DNA from: Methanospirillum hungatei
GTDB taxonomy: Archaea > Halobacteriota > Methanomicrobia > Methanomicrobiales > Methanospirillaceae
Direction: 5' to 3'
Assembly: GCF_019263745.1 (NCBI RefSeq)
Contig: NZ_CP077107.1
Span: forward strand, 2,480,001 to 2,544,000
Length of the DNA stretch: 64,000 bases
Part shown: piece by piece, positions 18,174-27,967 of the stretch
Layout of the letters: every line of letters begins with the position of its first letter
Numbering within the stretch: the first letter of the stretch is position 1
The notes under the pieces: generated by a model
Told to the model about the DNA's origin: nothing
What the model saw: only the letters and a program-made list of their open reading frames with translations
The model's database searches: none
Translations under genes and position numbers: made by a program

Positions 18174-18821
18174 ATGGTTCATTATCTTTACTTGTATGTT
18201 CTTGACACCATGGCAGACTGGGAATACGGATATATCCTGGCTGAATTGGTCTCCGGAAGGTTTTGTAAATCAGACGTGAATTACGAACTAGTCTTATGTA
18301 GTAATTCAAAAGAAAAGATTAGAACTATGGGAGGTTTCATCCTGCAACCAGAAATTTGCCTAACAGACATTCAGTCGGATAAGGGTAATGTGCTTATCCT
18401 TCCCGGAGGAGATACCTGGCTGGATGTTGCCCATGTTGATGCTTTGCAATGTGTAAAGGACTTATTGAAAACTGATTTGGTCATAGCTGCGATATGTGGA
18501 GCGACTTTTGGGCTTGCCTCCGTTGGCATCCTGAATGATCATAAGCACACAAGTAATGATCTGTCAGTATTACAGGCGGTATGCCCGGATTATTCAGGCA
18601 GGTCATTGTTTATGGAAAACCCTGCTGTCACCGATGGAAATCTCATTACCGCAACAGGGCTCGCTCCGGTGGATTTTGCTTTGCATGTTTTTCAACGACT
18701 TGATGTAATGCATAAAGATACCCTGAAAGCATGGTACAATCTCTATCAGACCAGGGATCCTAAATTCTATCATGATTTAATCAATTCTTTGGATCCCGAT
18801 TCTAGAATACAGTTTTCATAA
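18174..18821 (+). CDS. DJ-1/PfpI family protein
   Basis: 215 residues with the DJ-1/PfpI fold: an N-terminal strand, the conserved acidic residue E17 (DWEYG), LPGGDTW near 77-83, and the nucleophile elbow AAICGATFG with Cys108. Members include glyoxalase/deglycase-like enzymes, amidases and chaperones; the small variant with a long C-terminal helix is common in annotation as type 1 glutamine amidotransferase-like. The substrate cannot be told. Isolated gene after 220 bp of AT-rich DNA. Confidence 0.85.
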   Translation: MVHYLYLYVLDTMADWEYGYILAELVSGRFCKSDVNYELVLCSNSKEKIRTMGGFILQPEICLTDIQSDKGNVLILPGGDTWLDVAHVDALQCVKDLLKTDLVIAAICGATFGLASVGILNDHKHTSNDLSVLQAVCPDYSGRSLFMENPAVTDGNLITATGLAPVDFALHVFQRLDVMHKDTLKAWYNLYQTRDPKFYHDLINSLDPDSRIQFS

Positions 18822-18861
18822 TATTATGAAAAAAGATAGTAAATGTCTGAATTCTTATAAA

Positions 18862-20268
18862 TTATTGATATTTTAAGAGTTGTGAGAGATACAATCTGGC
18901 CCATGCATATCCAAGTATTCCTCCCAGTATGTCACCTGCGACAATTCCCCACCAGATTCCATGTTCTCCGTACCCAAGAGTTATACCAAACACATATGCA
19001 AATACAGCGATAAATATCAGATTTCTGAAAAGATTCAGGGTGAGTGAGGTGATCCCTTTCCCAACACCCTGAAAGAGTGAACATGACATTATCCCCGGTG
19101 AAACAAAAGGATAAAAAAAGCACATCGTCGCTAGAAATGCCGCTATTGATGGTGCCAGATGAATGCTCTCCGGTGAATATGTGAAAATTGAAGCGATCTG
19201 TGATGAAAAGAACCATGTCAGAATAGAAACACCCATTGCAACTATAAGTCCTAATTTAAACGAATAATTGAGAATTATCGGGAGCTTTTCATATCTTCTC
19301 CCCCCAAATGCTGCTCCGGCCACAGAAACCACAGAAGTTCCGATTGCTGCAAGTGGAATTATTGCAAATATTACAACTCTCCATCCGGCTGCATATACAG
19401 CAACAGCATCAGTTCCTGCAACACGAACCAACAGTCCATTAATGATGATTGCAAGAACCGACATTAAGAAAAATTCAAAACTTGCTGGAACACCAACACC
19501 AAGTATATCCCGGATGGTTTTCTTTTCGTAATAAAAGGATTTTTTTGATACGGTAACAAAGGTGTCTTTCTTTCCAAAAAACCAGTATATGAGTACAAGT
19601 GTCACAAAAACCTGAGAAATTACCATACCCCAGGCAGCTCCTGCAATACCCAATCCTACAGAATAAATAAGCAGGGGATCGAGTATCATATTCATCACCG
19701 CAGAAACGGCCATTATATACATAGTTCGTTTTGTATCGCCTTCCGCTCGTAATATAGCAGATCCGACATTTGTCAGAAGAAGTAGAATGGTACTGGCAAA
19801 GATAATTCTTCCGTATTCCCCTGCAAGACCAGCTGTTTTTCCGGCACCAAAGAGAAGGGCAATCTCTTCTGTCCATAATACCAGAGGAATTGTAGCAAGT
19901 GCGGAAATGGCAACCGTTAAAAGAATCGCATGGACTGCTGTGTTATTCGCTCCTGCATGATCTCCTGCACCAATTTTTCGGGCAATTGCAGATGTTGTTC
20001 CTGCTCCAAGACCATTGCCAAGACCAATGATGACTAGGAATAATGGTGAAATAAAACCGACTGCTGCGAGAGCATCTGATCCAAGTCCTGCTACCCATAT
20101 TGCGTTTACAATGTTGTACGTTGAATATAACAACATTGCAATAATCATCGGTCCGGATAATTTTCGGATAGCTTTCTCAGGTTCACCAAGAAGAAGTGCA
20201 ACTCCTATTGTCTCTTTTTTTCGTGGACCAGAGGTATTCTTATCTGGTGTTATTGATTCTGAAATCAA
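18862..20268 (-). CDS. MATE family efflux transporter
   Basis: 468 residues with 12 predicted membrane helices in two homologous halves, the usual MATE size. The N-terminal half has PMIIAMLLYSTYNIV and GLGNGLGAGTTSAIARKIG, characteristic of the family. It probably exports cationic compounds in exchange for sodium or protons. The start TTG 20268 is chosen because it lies two bases after the MarR stop and is preceded by GGAAGGA; the longer frame to 20385 would overlap the MarR gene with an implausible basic extension. Cotranscribed with MarR, which likely controls it. Confidence 0.9.
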   Translation of the reverse strand: MISESITPDKNTSGPRKKETIGVALLLGEPEKAIRKLSGPMIIAMLLYSTYNIVNAIWVAGLGSDALAAVGFISPLFLVIIGLGNGLGAGTTSAIARKIGAGDHAGANNTAVHAILLTVAISALATIPLVLWTEEIALLFGAGKTAGLAGEYGRIIFASTILLLLTNVGSAILRAEGDTKRTMYIMAVSAVMNMILDPLLIYSVGLGIAGAAWGMVISQVFVTLVLIYWFFGKKDTFVTVSKKSFYYEKKTIRDILGVGVPASFEFFLMSVLAIIINGLLVRVAGTDAVAVYAAGWRVVIFAIIPLAAIGTSVVSVAGAAFGGRRYEKLPIILNYSFKLGLIVAMGVSILTWFFSSQIASIFTYSPESIHLAPSIAAFLATMCFFYPFVSPGIMSCSLFQGVGKGITSLTLNLFRNLIFIAVFAYVFGITLGYGEHGIWWGIVAGDILGGILGYAWARLYLSQLLKYQ

Positions 20269-20270
20269 GA

Positions 20271-20729
20271 TTATCCTTCCACATCTTTTATTGCTAAAAT
20301 GCTGGATTCTGCGACTTTTCTTAAAAGAAAAAGCATATCCTGCTGTTCTTTGTCTGATATTGAGTTTGTCACCAGTTTTTCCCACTCTCTATCGATTGCT
20401 ATGATTTCTGGAGCAACCTGATATCCCTTTTCAGTTAAAAATAACCGAAATGCCCGTCGATTATCTGGATCGACATTTTTTGAAACATAGCCGGCATCCT
20501 CCATTTTTTTAACTGTACGGGCTATTGTTCCTTTATCAAGGTGAAAATATCTGGCCATGGACTCTTGGATTATATTGGGATGATGAAGTAGACACATAAA
20601 CACAGGGTACTGCCCAGCAGATAATGCATACGGTTTTAAGCGTTCATTGAGAAAAATCACCCTGGCCCTGTTAATAATTGAAAAAAGAGGTCCCGGTGGG
20701 ATTGATTCGGGAATAAGAGAAGAGGTCAC
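20271..20729 (-). CDS. MarR family transcriptional regulator
   Basis: 152 residues with the MarR layout: dimerisation helices at both ends and a winged helix at about 40-110 (LSAGQYPVFMCLLHH, then LDKGTIARTVKKMEDAGYV, then the wing NVDPDNRRAFRLFLTEKG). First gene of a two-gene operon with the MATE exporter two bases downstream, the classical arrangement of a ligand-responsive repressor of its own efflux pump. A palindrome just upstream (20760-20773) is a likely operator. Confidence 0.92.
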   Translation of the reverse strand: MTSSLIPESIPPGPLFSIINRARVIFLNERLKPYALSAGQYPVFMCLLHHPNIIQESMARYFHLDKGTIARTVKKMEDAGYVSKNVDPDNRRAFRLFLTEKGYQVAPEIIAIDREWEKLVTNSISDKEQQDMLFLLRKVAESSILAIKDVEG

Positions 20730-20759
20730 CTGTACATGTTTGATTGAATAATTTATAAT

Positions 20760-20773
20760 GTTGTCTAAGCAAC
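20760..20773. promoter_or_regulatory. Candidate MarR operator palindrome
   Basis: GTTGTCTAAGCAAC is a 4-6-4 inverted repeat (GTTG/CAAC) with a near-symmetric centre, resembling the TTG-N6-CAA form of many MarR sites. It lies 31 bp before the MarR start and directly upstream of a TATA-like stretch (about 20748-20756) reading toward MarR, where binding would block the promoter. Confidence 0.4.
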
Positions 20774-20862
20774 TGTTGACGATGCAATGATCAGATGAAT
20801 AGTACAGATTACATGGAAATTTAGATGTCAGGAGATTAATAAAAAAAAGAAAATCGTGGTTT

Positions 20863-21219
20863 CTAGGTATATATTAACTTAAATGTTTCACTTTCATACA
20901 ATAATTCTCCAGGACCTGCATCTGCTGCTTCTGATACCGGAGCATATAATTGGAACTTGAGTGCATGTTCCCCAGGTTTTCGATATTCAAGAGGAATATC
21001 AAAAAAATTCGTTTCTTTTCCGTCATTGCTCAGCCATTCGTGAACAAGGGATATTTCCTGTTCATCAACAAAAATTTTTGTGATTACTTTTTGTCTTTTC
21101 TTTGAATCATGACGTATCTGATAAAAGAATCTCGAATCACTCACAGGTGTGGTAAGAGCTTTTTGGGGATCAACATCTCCAGCCTTGGTAGTCCAAAATC
21201 CATGAATTGCAATCTGCAT
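20863..21219 (-). CDS. Hypothetical protein, beta-rich
   Basis: 118 residues, not recognised. Begins MQIAIHGFWTTKAG and appears as an all-beta sandwich-like sequence with alternating hydrophobic strands and no cysteines, signal peptide or membrane helix. It ends in ESETFKLIYT, like a closing strand. Single gene, 106 bp downstream of the HNH gene on the same strand. Function unknown. Confidence 0.6.
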   Translation of the reverse strand: MQIAIHGFWTTKAGDVDPQKALTTPVSDSRFFYQIRHDSKKRQKVITKIFVDEQEISLVHEWLSNDGKETNFFDIPLEYRKPGEHALKFQLYAPVSEAADAGPGELLYESETFKLIYT

Positions 21220-21325
21220 TTTACACCCTATCGTTAGTATTAGTGTATGTGTGTAATAAAGGTCATCATCAGAAAAGTCCGGGCATTTCTCAGGAAATAT
21301 TACTCATATGAAAATAAGGGGTGAT

Positions 21326-22312
21326 CTACAGTTCTTGAGTGATGAAATATGTGTTTTCCGGAGTATTGATTAAAATTGTATCCTTCACTGTACTGAGAGA
21401 AATAATTCCATCATGTATTGCCCGATGATGAGAAATACAGGTTACAATCATGTTATGAGCACAGTCTTCTCCCTGTTTTGACAGAGGGATGATATGGTGA
21501 ACTTCAACAGGTTTTTTTAGATCTTCTCCTGTTGCAGAACAAATCTGACAGGTGTTATGGTAATATTGCTTCACCAGATATGCAAGAAAACGGTTTCTCC
21601 TCGTCTGCATTGGCAAAATCCTCATCTCTTCTTTTTTGATAATAGAAAGAAGATCTCCACCTGCTTTTACATATGCTGAATAAATTTGATGATACCGGCG
21701 TTCTGAGGGAGGGTGCGTTATGGTTCTGGCTGCCTGGATTAATGATTCTTTGGAAAGATTTTTCGGATTTATTGATCCAGATTGTTCAGGAAAAACGTCC
21801 AAAAGCCGAAGGAGAAGAAGTGGATCCTCTCGACGGAGTCTGTCCTGGATTGTCGGTTTACTTAAGATAGCATCAAAAACGTTTTTTGCAGTTATTGGGA
21901 TAAGACCAAATTTTACCCACCATTCCAAAATAATCCCCAATTCAATCTGATCACAGATCAAAAATTTTAATTTGCCCCGCCTGTTAAGTACCATATTTGC
22001 CAGTGCATCAGCGGCGTTTAGATTGATGAGGTTTTGAAGCTCTGGATATATATGAAAATGAATCCGGATTATCTCTGCAATCCATTCAAAATCTGATGAA
22101 TATGGTCCCTGAGCTTTATGAAACAAGAATTCAAGAAATGCAATAGAATATGATGGAGCACCAAGTATGGTCTGTTCTGACAGTGGATCATGCTTTGTAC
22201 ATTCTTTAATTGCAATATGTGCACCATATTCTGGCTGAATCTCACATGATTTGGATCTGTTTAACACAGTCTCGAAACAGTTGACATGGTCCTGCCATCG
22301 CATACTCCTCAT
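21326..22312 (-). CDS. HNH endonuclease domain protein
   Basis: 328 residues. The C-terminal ~75 residues are an HNH nuclease: zinc cysteines CQIC (255, 258) and C292, the catalytic HHI (272-273), Asn287 and HH (295-296). The ~240 residues before it are helical and not recognised; they may recognise DNA or a partner. Lies seven bases downstream of an MBL-fold gene and is probably cotranscribed with it. No methylase is adjacent, and the Dam-type gene is 10 kb away, so this is not an obvious restriction system. Confidence 0.75.
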   Translation of the reverse strand: MRSMRWQDHVNCFETVLNRSKSCEIQPEYGAHIAIKECTKHDPLSEQTILGAPSYSIAFLEFLFHKAQGPYSSDFEWIAEIIRIHFHIYPELQNLINLNAADALANMVLNRRGKLKFLICDQIELGIILEWWVKFGLIPITAKNVFDAILSKPTIQDRLRREDPLLLLRLLDVFPEQSGSINPKNLSKESLIQAARTITHPPSERRYHQIYSAYVKAGGDLLSIIKKEEMRILPMQTRRNRFLAYLVKQYYHNTCQICSATGEDLKKPVEVHHIIPLSKQGEDCAHNMIVTCISHHRAIHDGIISLSTVKDTILINTPENTYFITQEL

Positions 22313-22319
22313 GCTGTCA

Positions 22320-23252
22320 TCAATGAAACTGGAATCGTGTTCCTACCGAGCTAAGAAGAAACTGTTCTGGCATTTCCTTTGCCATTGAAACCTGGGCTTC
22401 CCACCCTGTACAATGCATGGGGATAATATGATCCGGATGAATTGTACACAGATCTGATATGGTTTGAGGGATTATTTTGCTAAAATATGGACCGGATAAG
22501 TGAAATCCTCCCATAATTGCATGAACAGGAGCAATGCCTGTAATTTTTTGTGCATACAGAACTGAATTAACAATTCCTGCATGAGCACATCCGGAAACAA
22601 TTATGAGTCCTTTATTTTTCAGATTGAGGACAAGAGATTGATCGTCCCGGAATGGATCTTTTACATAATCCCCTTTTTCAAATGTTTCGAGTACAGGAGA
22701 TCCCTGTTCATAGGATGTTATCCGTTCAATCTCTCCGGTGAGCAGAATATGTTGATTACAAAGAAGGGATGGTTTCTCTGATAACGCTAATATACCACCT
22801 GCATGGGTGACCTCGTCTCGTTTCATTGTTGGGAGATCAGTGTACGAGCCATCAACGAGTTTTTTTCGTCTGGGTGCAAATGATGCCGGATGAAGATTTA
22901 CTGGCAAACGACATGATGATGCCCTCAGTACTTTATCTAATGCTCCGATATGATCAAAATGCCCATGACTTATTACAATTTCTTCAATATCATCCAGATT
23001 TAATCCCAGAACATCCGCATTTTTAAATAATGCAATCTCTGATGCTCCTGCATCCATCAGAATCGTATGAGTTTTCTGACCGTATGTAATCTGAATTAAT
23101 AATGACAGGCCATGTTCTGCAAGCAGGGTTCTTCCATGAGATAATTTCGGTCGGTGAACACTTGAATCATCTTCAATTAATAGAAGATCAGTATAGTTAT
23201 CAACCAAAACAGTTATCTCAATCCGATCAACGGGGTGCAATACATATTTCAT
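22320..23252 (-). CDS. MBL-fold metallohydrolase, COG1237 type
   Basis: 310 residues with the metal motif SHGHFDHIG (H96, H98, D100, H101), an upstream ILMDAG strand, GCAHAGIVN and a late MHCTGW ligand. This is the branch often named dihydropterin ribofuranosylaminobenzene phosphate synthase in annotation; that biochemical name is not firmly tied to these relatives, so I give only the fold. ATG 23252 gives the usual N-terminus (MKYVLHPVDRIEITVLVDN); ATG 23285 is an alternative. First gene of a pair with the HNH protein. Confidence 0.82.
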   Translation of the reverse strand: MKYVLHPVDRIEITVLVDNYTDLLLIEDDSSVHRPKLSHGRTLLAEHGLSLLIQITYGQKTHTILMDAGASEIALFKNADVLGLNLDDIEEIVISHGHFDHIGALDKVLRASSCRLPVNLHPASFAPRRKKLVDGSYTDLPTMKRDEVTHAGGILALSEKPSLLCNQHILLTGEIERITSYEQGSPVLETFEKGDYVKDPFRDDQSLVLNLKNKGLIIVSGCAHAGIVNSVLYAQKITGIAPVHAIMGGFHLSGPYFSKIIPQTISDLCTIHPDHIIPMHCTGWEAQVSMAKEMPEQFLLSSVGTRFQFH

Positions 23253-23437
23253 ATTGGGTATAAAATCTCCTATTTTATTTCTCATTTGAGGAAATTTAAG
23301 TGCTTGTTTTCCATCAGGTTAATGTATCCCTTTCTGATAATCAATTATGTTCACACTCATTCAAAAGTACAGGTAAAAATCTTATGCTCATGTAACAGAA
23401 GTTATATATTCTATAATGACAATAAGAGAATTGTAAC

Positions 23438-23532
23438 CTGCCAGTTGGTAATCGGTATAAGCCTGGCAGATATTTTATCGGATGGGTGCATGAGTTGAAA
23501 ATAGCCTTGAACTACTCATCAATCACCATCCG
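23438..23532. other. Candidate structured RNA or regulatory element
   Basis: In the 468-bp gap between the divergent MBL and RND genes. Two stems occur in a row: CTGCCAG (23438-23444) with CTGGCAG (23463-23469), and CGGATGGGTG (23479-23488) with CACCATCCG (23524-23532, one bulged G). Inside the second, ATGAGT (23490-23495) pairs with ACTCAT (23514-23519). Strand unknown. The rest of the gap is AT-rich promoter-like DNA with no coding frame I trust. Confidence 0.4.
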
Positions 23533-23753
23533 AACACATTTTCTATTACTATTACATTCATATTCTCCGATCGGTTCTTTTCTACACAATGATAATGGAA
23601 TTTATTATATATATGGGCATTAACATTCATACTATGGCCTTTTGATAAATAATCTTGTATTCATAGAGTTGTTCGTGTATTTTGATAAATTTCTAACGGT
23701 TTCCCATTAAACAAAATAGTAGGACCCTGACGTGAAATCTGGTAGGAAAATTA

Positions 23754-26045
23754 ATGATCAATCCCTTTTACTGGTTGGCTAAACAGATTACTGAACATCC
23801 TGTCCGTGTGGCCTGGATTGCTGTCATTATTTTTTTAATTGCTCTGTATGGAACCACATTAATTACCATGCAGACAGGTAATGATGCCTATTTAGACAAA
23901 AATACCCCTCGTGGGGCATTATTAAACCATTATATTGACACATATGGTTCAGATGCAATAATGGTCATCATAGAGTCTGATGATGTAACCAATGTGGATA
24001 CACTATGGTATATTGATAGACTTATAAATCACATCCAAAACCAACAGTCTGTTGATCAGACATCAGGGATTGTTTCACTCTTGAAACAGGGAAATGGAGG
24101 GGTATTACCACGTTCATCAGCAGAAATTACCCAATTACTCAGAAGATCTCCACCAGAACTGATTCAGCGGAACCTGCCTTCAAATATGATGACCCTGAGT
24201 ATCATTACTCTCACCCCTGGACTCTCCGATGAAAAGCAGAAACAGGTTCTCAATAATATTCAGACCATAGTAAAGAGATCAAATCCTCCACCCGGGGTGT
24301 CTGTGACTTTATCCGGAGAACAGGCATTTGATGAGGAGATGGGCAGGGAAATGGGATCTTCAATGGGATCTCTGATAATAGCTGCCATGATTCTCATGAT
24401 CATAGCAGTACTCGCTCTTTTTTCTCATGTGCGATATGCACTCCTCCCTGTGGCAATTGTTGCCAGTGGATTGATACTGACTTTCGGTCTTATGGGACTG
24501 ACCGGAACTCAAATCAGTATGGTCGTAATAGGAGCATTTCCTGTTTTGATTGGGATAGGGATAGATTATGCGATTCAAATGCATTCGCGACTGGATGAAG
24601 AGATCTATAAATCCTCCCTCACAAAAGCCGTTACAACAACCATTACAAAAACCAGTCCATCTGTGCTAATTGCTATGCTTGCGACATCTACCGGATTTAT
24701 CGCGATGATTTTTGGACCTATTCCAATGGTTGGGGATTTTGGGATAACCTGTACATTCGGAGTAATGTCCTGTTACCTTGCTGCCCTCATAATTGTCCCG
24801 GTCTTTGCAATGCTTGTACATTACCGGGGAAAAAGACAGGATATGAGGATGAATGAGAATAGCGATTCTCATCTTATGGTTGATGGGCCCACTTCTTCAG
24901 ATTTGAAACAAAAATCTTCTCTGATAGACAGGTACGATCGGATGCTCGGGCGAATTGCATTTAAAATTTCTAAACGCCCTGTTCCAATTTTGATTTTCGT
25001 CTTTATTATTGCAGCAGCGGGTTTCACACTCGACAATGAAGTTCCCATCAGTGCTGATCAAAAAACTTTTGTTCCCTCTGATATGCCGGCTTTACTTGAT
25101 ATGAATAAAGTAACCAGAACAATGGGATCAACAACTACAGTCCCTATTATTCTTTCTGGAGATAATGCTCTCCAGCCATTAATTTTTAATTGGATTCATG
25201 ATTTTGGAGCATATGTAGTTGAGAAAAATAGTAAAATTACTGGCGTTACAAGTATTGCCACCCTTGTCCTTGATTACAATAATCAGACCCTGCCTCGGAC
25301 TCCTTCTGAAATTTCCAGCATCATTGAATCCATTCCTGAGGAATATAAAAATAGATATTTGAATGGGAAAAATGAAGCAGTCCTTGAATTTACTACAATC
25401 GATATGGAGCTTTCTCAGGCGAGAGATCTAATCAAGGTCATACGAAAAGACATGGAATGGTATCCTTCTCCTCCGGGGCTTACGGTCAGGGTTACCGGAT
25501 CACTTGAAATGTTTAGTGCCCTGATGGATGATATAGCCCGATCCAAATCACTTATGACAGTACTTGGTTTTGTTTTTATTTTTGGATTTTTATTGCTCGT
25601 TTATCGTCGGATATATGCTGCATTACCACTTATCCCAATTATAGTCATCGTTGGATGGAATGGTGCGATCATGTACCTCTCTGGTCTTGATTACACCCCG
25701 CTTACGGCAGTTCTCGGTTCGATGACCATAGGAGTTGCATCAGAATACACAATTCTCATTATGGAACGATGCGAGGAGGAGTTATCACGTGGTCTTACCC
25801 TCCATGATGCAATAGCAGTCAGCGTTCAAAAGATAGGAACTGCAATTACTGTATCTGGGCTTACTACAGTATTCGGATTTGCAGCACTTATGTTGTCTGA
25901 GTTTAACATTGTTGCAAACTTTGGGATTACCACTGTTATTACAGTTGGTTTTTCCCTCGCAGGTGCAATACTTATTATGCCAGCAGTTATCTCTCTTGCT
26001 TACCAGAATCGGGATTATGGTGAGTATATTTTTCAACATGGATGA
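23754..26045 (+). CDS. RND superfamily exporter (archaeal HAE3/MMPL type)
   Basis: 763 residues with 12 membrane helices in two halves, each one helix, a large external loop, then five helices. Conserved segments include the sterol-sensing-like blocks near 200-360 (VVIGAFPVLIGIGIDYAIQ) and 590-750 (VLGSMTIGVASEYTILIMER). Half the size of bacterial AcrB, as usual for the archaeal group. Likely exports lipids or hydrophobic compounds using the ion gradient. The upstream gap holds the structured element at 23438-23532. No periplasmic adaptor gene, consistent with a single-membrane cell. Confidence 0.88.
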   Translation: MINPFYWLAKQITEHPVRVAWIAVIIFLIALYGTTLITMQTGNDAYLDKNTPRGALLNHYIDTYGSDAIMVIIESDDVTNVDTLWYIDRLINHIQNQQSVDQTSGIVSLLKQGNGGVLPRSSAEITQLLRRSPPELIQRNLPSNMMTLSIITLTPGLSDEKQKQVLNNIQTIVKRSNPPPGVSVTLSGEQAFDEEMGREMGSSMGSLIIAAMILMIIAVLALFSHVRYALLPVAIVASGLILTFGLMGLTGTQISMVVIGAFPVLIGIGIDYAIQMHSRLDEEIYKSSLTKAVTTTITKTSPSVLIAMLATSTGFIAMIFGPIPMVGDFGITCTFGVMSCYLAALIIVPVFAMLVHYRGKRQDMRMNENSDSHLMVDGPTSSDLKQKSSLIDRYDRMLGRIAFKISKRPVPILIFVFIIAAAGFTLDNEVPISADQKTFVPSDMPALLDMNKVTRTMGSTTTVPIILSGDNALQPLIFNWIHDFGAYVVEKNSKITGVTSIATLVLDYNNQTLPRTPSEISSIIESIPEEYKNRYLNGKNEAVLEFTTIDMELSQARDLIKVIRKDMEWYPSPPGLTVRVTGSLEMFSALMDDIARSKSLMTVLGFVFIFGFLLLVYRRIYAALPLIPIIVIVGWNGAIMYLSGLDYTPLTAVLGSMTIGVASEYTILIMERCEEELSRGLTLHDAIAVSVQKIGTAITVSGLTTVFGFAALMLSEFNIVANFGITTVITVGFSLAGAILIMPAVISLAYQNRDYGEYIFQHG

Positions 26046-26134
26046 GCAGATTACTACCCACCACATGGCACCAGATAGATGTCTGGTAACAGATCATTAC
26101 TATTATAGCCTTATATGTCATGTTTTAATGAGGC

Positions 26135-27967
26135 ATGATGATCTCTGTCCTCTACGTAGATGACGAGTCAGATTTTTTATTCCTGGTAAAAAAATTTTTA
26201 GAAAATGAGCCCGATTTGTCAGTGGATACAACATCGACAGCCCAGGAAGCTTTGGCGAAGCTTGACACGAAATCATATGATGTAATCGTTTCAGATTACC
26301 AGATGCCAGGAATGGATGGCATCCAATTTCTTCAAAAGGTAAGAACACTGTATGGCTCTATCCCTTTTATCCTTTTTACAGGGAAAGGACGTGAAGAAGT
26401 TGTCATTACCGCATTAAATTCAGGTGCTGATTTTTACCTCCAGAAAGGTGGCGAGGTTGTATCACAGTTTACAGAACTGGCTCATAAAATTCGTCAGGCA
26501 GTAGAACGAAAACGGGCTGAAGATCGTCTCATTGAGAGTGATCGAAGATTTAGAAAGACTCTTCAGACGATGAAACTGATTGCTTTCCAGCTTGATAATG
26601 ACGGGAAGGTTCTGTTTTGCAATGATCACCTCCTTAACCTGACCGGATGGAATAGAGAAGAATTGATGGGGCAGGATTTTTTTGCGATAGCTGTACCTGA
26701 AAAACTGAGAAAAGTAAAGAAAGAACTCTTTCAGGATGCGATGCAAAAAGGAACAATCTCGCAACATGAAGAGATGAAACTTCTTCTTCGAAACGGAGAT
26801 ATCCGGGATATTGATGTTATGAATACTGATCTCCGGGATGAACATGGGGCTCTTATCGGCTACATGTGTATCGGAGATGATGTTACAGAACGTAAGTTTG
26901 CACGAAAAGAGTTAGCGGCCTGGCGTAATCGATATAAAATTGTCACAACCTCGATCGGACTTGTTGTGTATGATTATGATATGGCCCATGATCGAATCAT
27001 TATGAGTGAAAATGCTGAATCGGTCTTTGGTTATTGTTATAATGAGATCAGTCAGGGATTTGATCAGTGGATCTCGCTTGTCCATCCGGATGACAGGAAA
27101 GATGCTCTCGAAGCTTTTCATGCGGTCAAGGCAACATCCGGTGGAGGAAATGTCAGGTATCGATTCAGACATAAAGATGGGCATTATATCTGGATTGAAG
27201 ATCGTGTATCGGTTCCAGATCTTCGTGACCCTACCAGGCTCATGGGTATCATGGCAGATATCACTGAAAAACAGGAGGCTGAAGAGGCACTCCGTTTTAG
27301 TGAATCAAAACTTAAATCTGCAAATGAGAAACTGAGTCTTTTAAGCTCAATAACACGGCACGATATTACCAATTCGCTCAGTGCAATGCAGGGTTTTCTC
27401 TCACTCATGGAAGATTGTGAATGTCATGAATTACCCAACTTTATGAACAAGTTGGAATTAATAATTGACTCAATCCAGGCCCAGATAAATTTCTCACGTG
27501 AGTATGAACAGGTAGGAGTAAAAGAGCCGAAATGGTTTAAAGTGCAACAACTCCTGGCAGTTACTCCTTCGGAAAATATCCGTCTTGTGTCGCAAATTAA
27601 TCCAGATCTTGAGATATTTGCTGATTACATGGTCCCAAAAGTGTTCTATAATCTTTTATTGAATGCTCAAAATCATGGAAAGCATGTAACTTTCATAGAA
27701 GTCTCCTCGCATGAGGAGTATGGTAATCTGGTTATAGTCTGGCAGGATAATGGAATAGGTGTCCCCTTGAGTGAAAAAGAATTGATTTTTTCATACGGAT
27801 ATGGGAAAAATACCGGATTTGGATTATATCTTATCACAGAAATATTAAAAATAACTGGTATATCCATTCGGGAAAATGGTGAAGAAGGGAAAGGAGCTAG
27901 ATTTGAAATAAAGGTTCCTGCAGGAGGATTTCGGTTCTGTTCACAAGCATGTCAAACGAGTCAATAA
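26135..27967 (+). CDS. REC-PAS-PAS-histidine kinase sensor, paralog
   Basis: 610 residues with the same order as the kinase at 6368-8158: receiver (1-120, Asp in IVSDYQMPGMDG), two PAS domains (about 135-255 and 262-385), H-box SSITRHDITNSL and an HATPase (NAQNHGK, DNGIGVP, GFGLYL). Soluble. The two share the H-box and linker but the PAS domains differ, so they probably sense different cues. Begins ATGATG; the second ATG (26138) is as likely, preceded by GAGG. No effector gene adjacent. Confidence 0.88.
   Translation: MMISVLYVDDESDFLFLVKKFLENEPDLSVDTTSTAQEALAKLDTKSYDVIVSDYQMPGMDGIQFLQKVRTLYGSIPFILFTGKGREEVVITALNSGADFYLQKGGEVVSQFTELAHKIRQAVERKRAEDRLIESDRRFRKTLQTMKLIAFQLDNDGKVLFCNDHLLNLTGWNREELMGQDFFAIAVPEKLRKVKKELFQDAMQKGTISQHEEMKLLLRNGDIRDIDVMNTDLRDEHGALIGYMCIGDDVTERKFARKELAAWRNRYKIVTTSIGLVVYDYDMAHDRIIMSENAESVFGYCYNEISQGFDQWISLVHPDDRKDALEAFHAVKATSGGGNVRYRFRHKDGHYIWIEDRVSVPDLRDPTRLMGIMADITEKQEAEEALRFSESKLKSANEKLSLLSSITRHDITNSLSAMQGFLSLMEDCECHELPNFMNKLELIIDSIQAQINFSREYEQVGVKEPKWFKVQQLLAVTPSENIRLVSQINPDLEIFADYMVPKVFYNLLLNAQNHGKHVTFIEVSSHEEYGNLVIVWQDNGIGVPLSEKELIFSYGYGKNTGFGLYLITEILKITGISIRENGEEGKGARFEIKVPAGGFRFCSQACQTSQ

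Noticed and set aside
21326-23252. MBL-HNH pair as an anti-phage defence or restriction system
   Set aside because: No methylase, toxin, helicase or CRISPR component adjacent; the pairing alone does not support it.
23235-23498. 87-codon plus-strand frame in the MBL-RND gap
   Set aside because: Composition is like translated AT-rich DNA, with no ribosome binding site, and it runs through the structured element.
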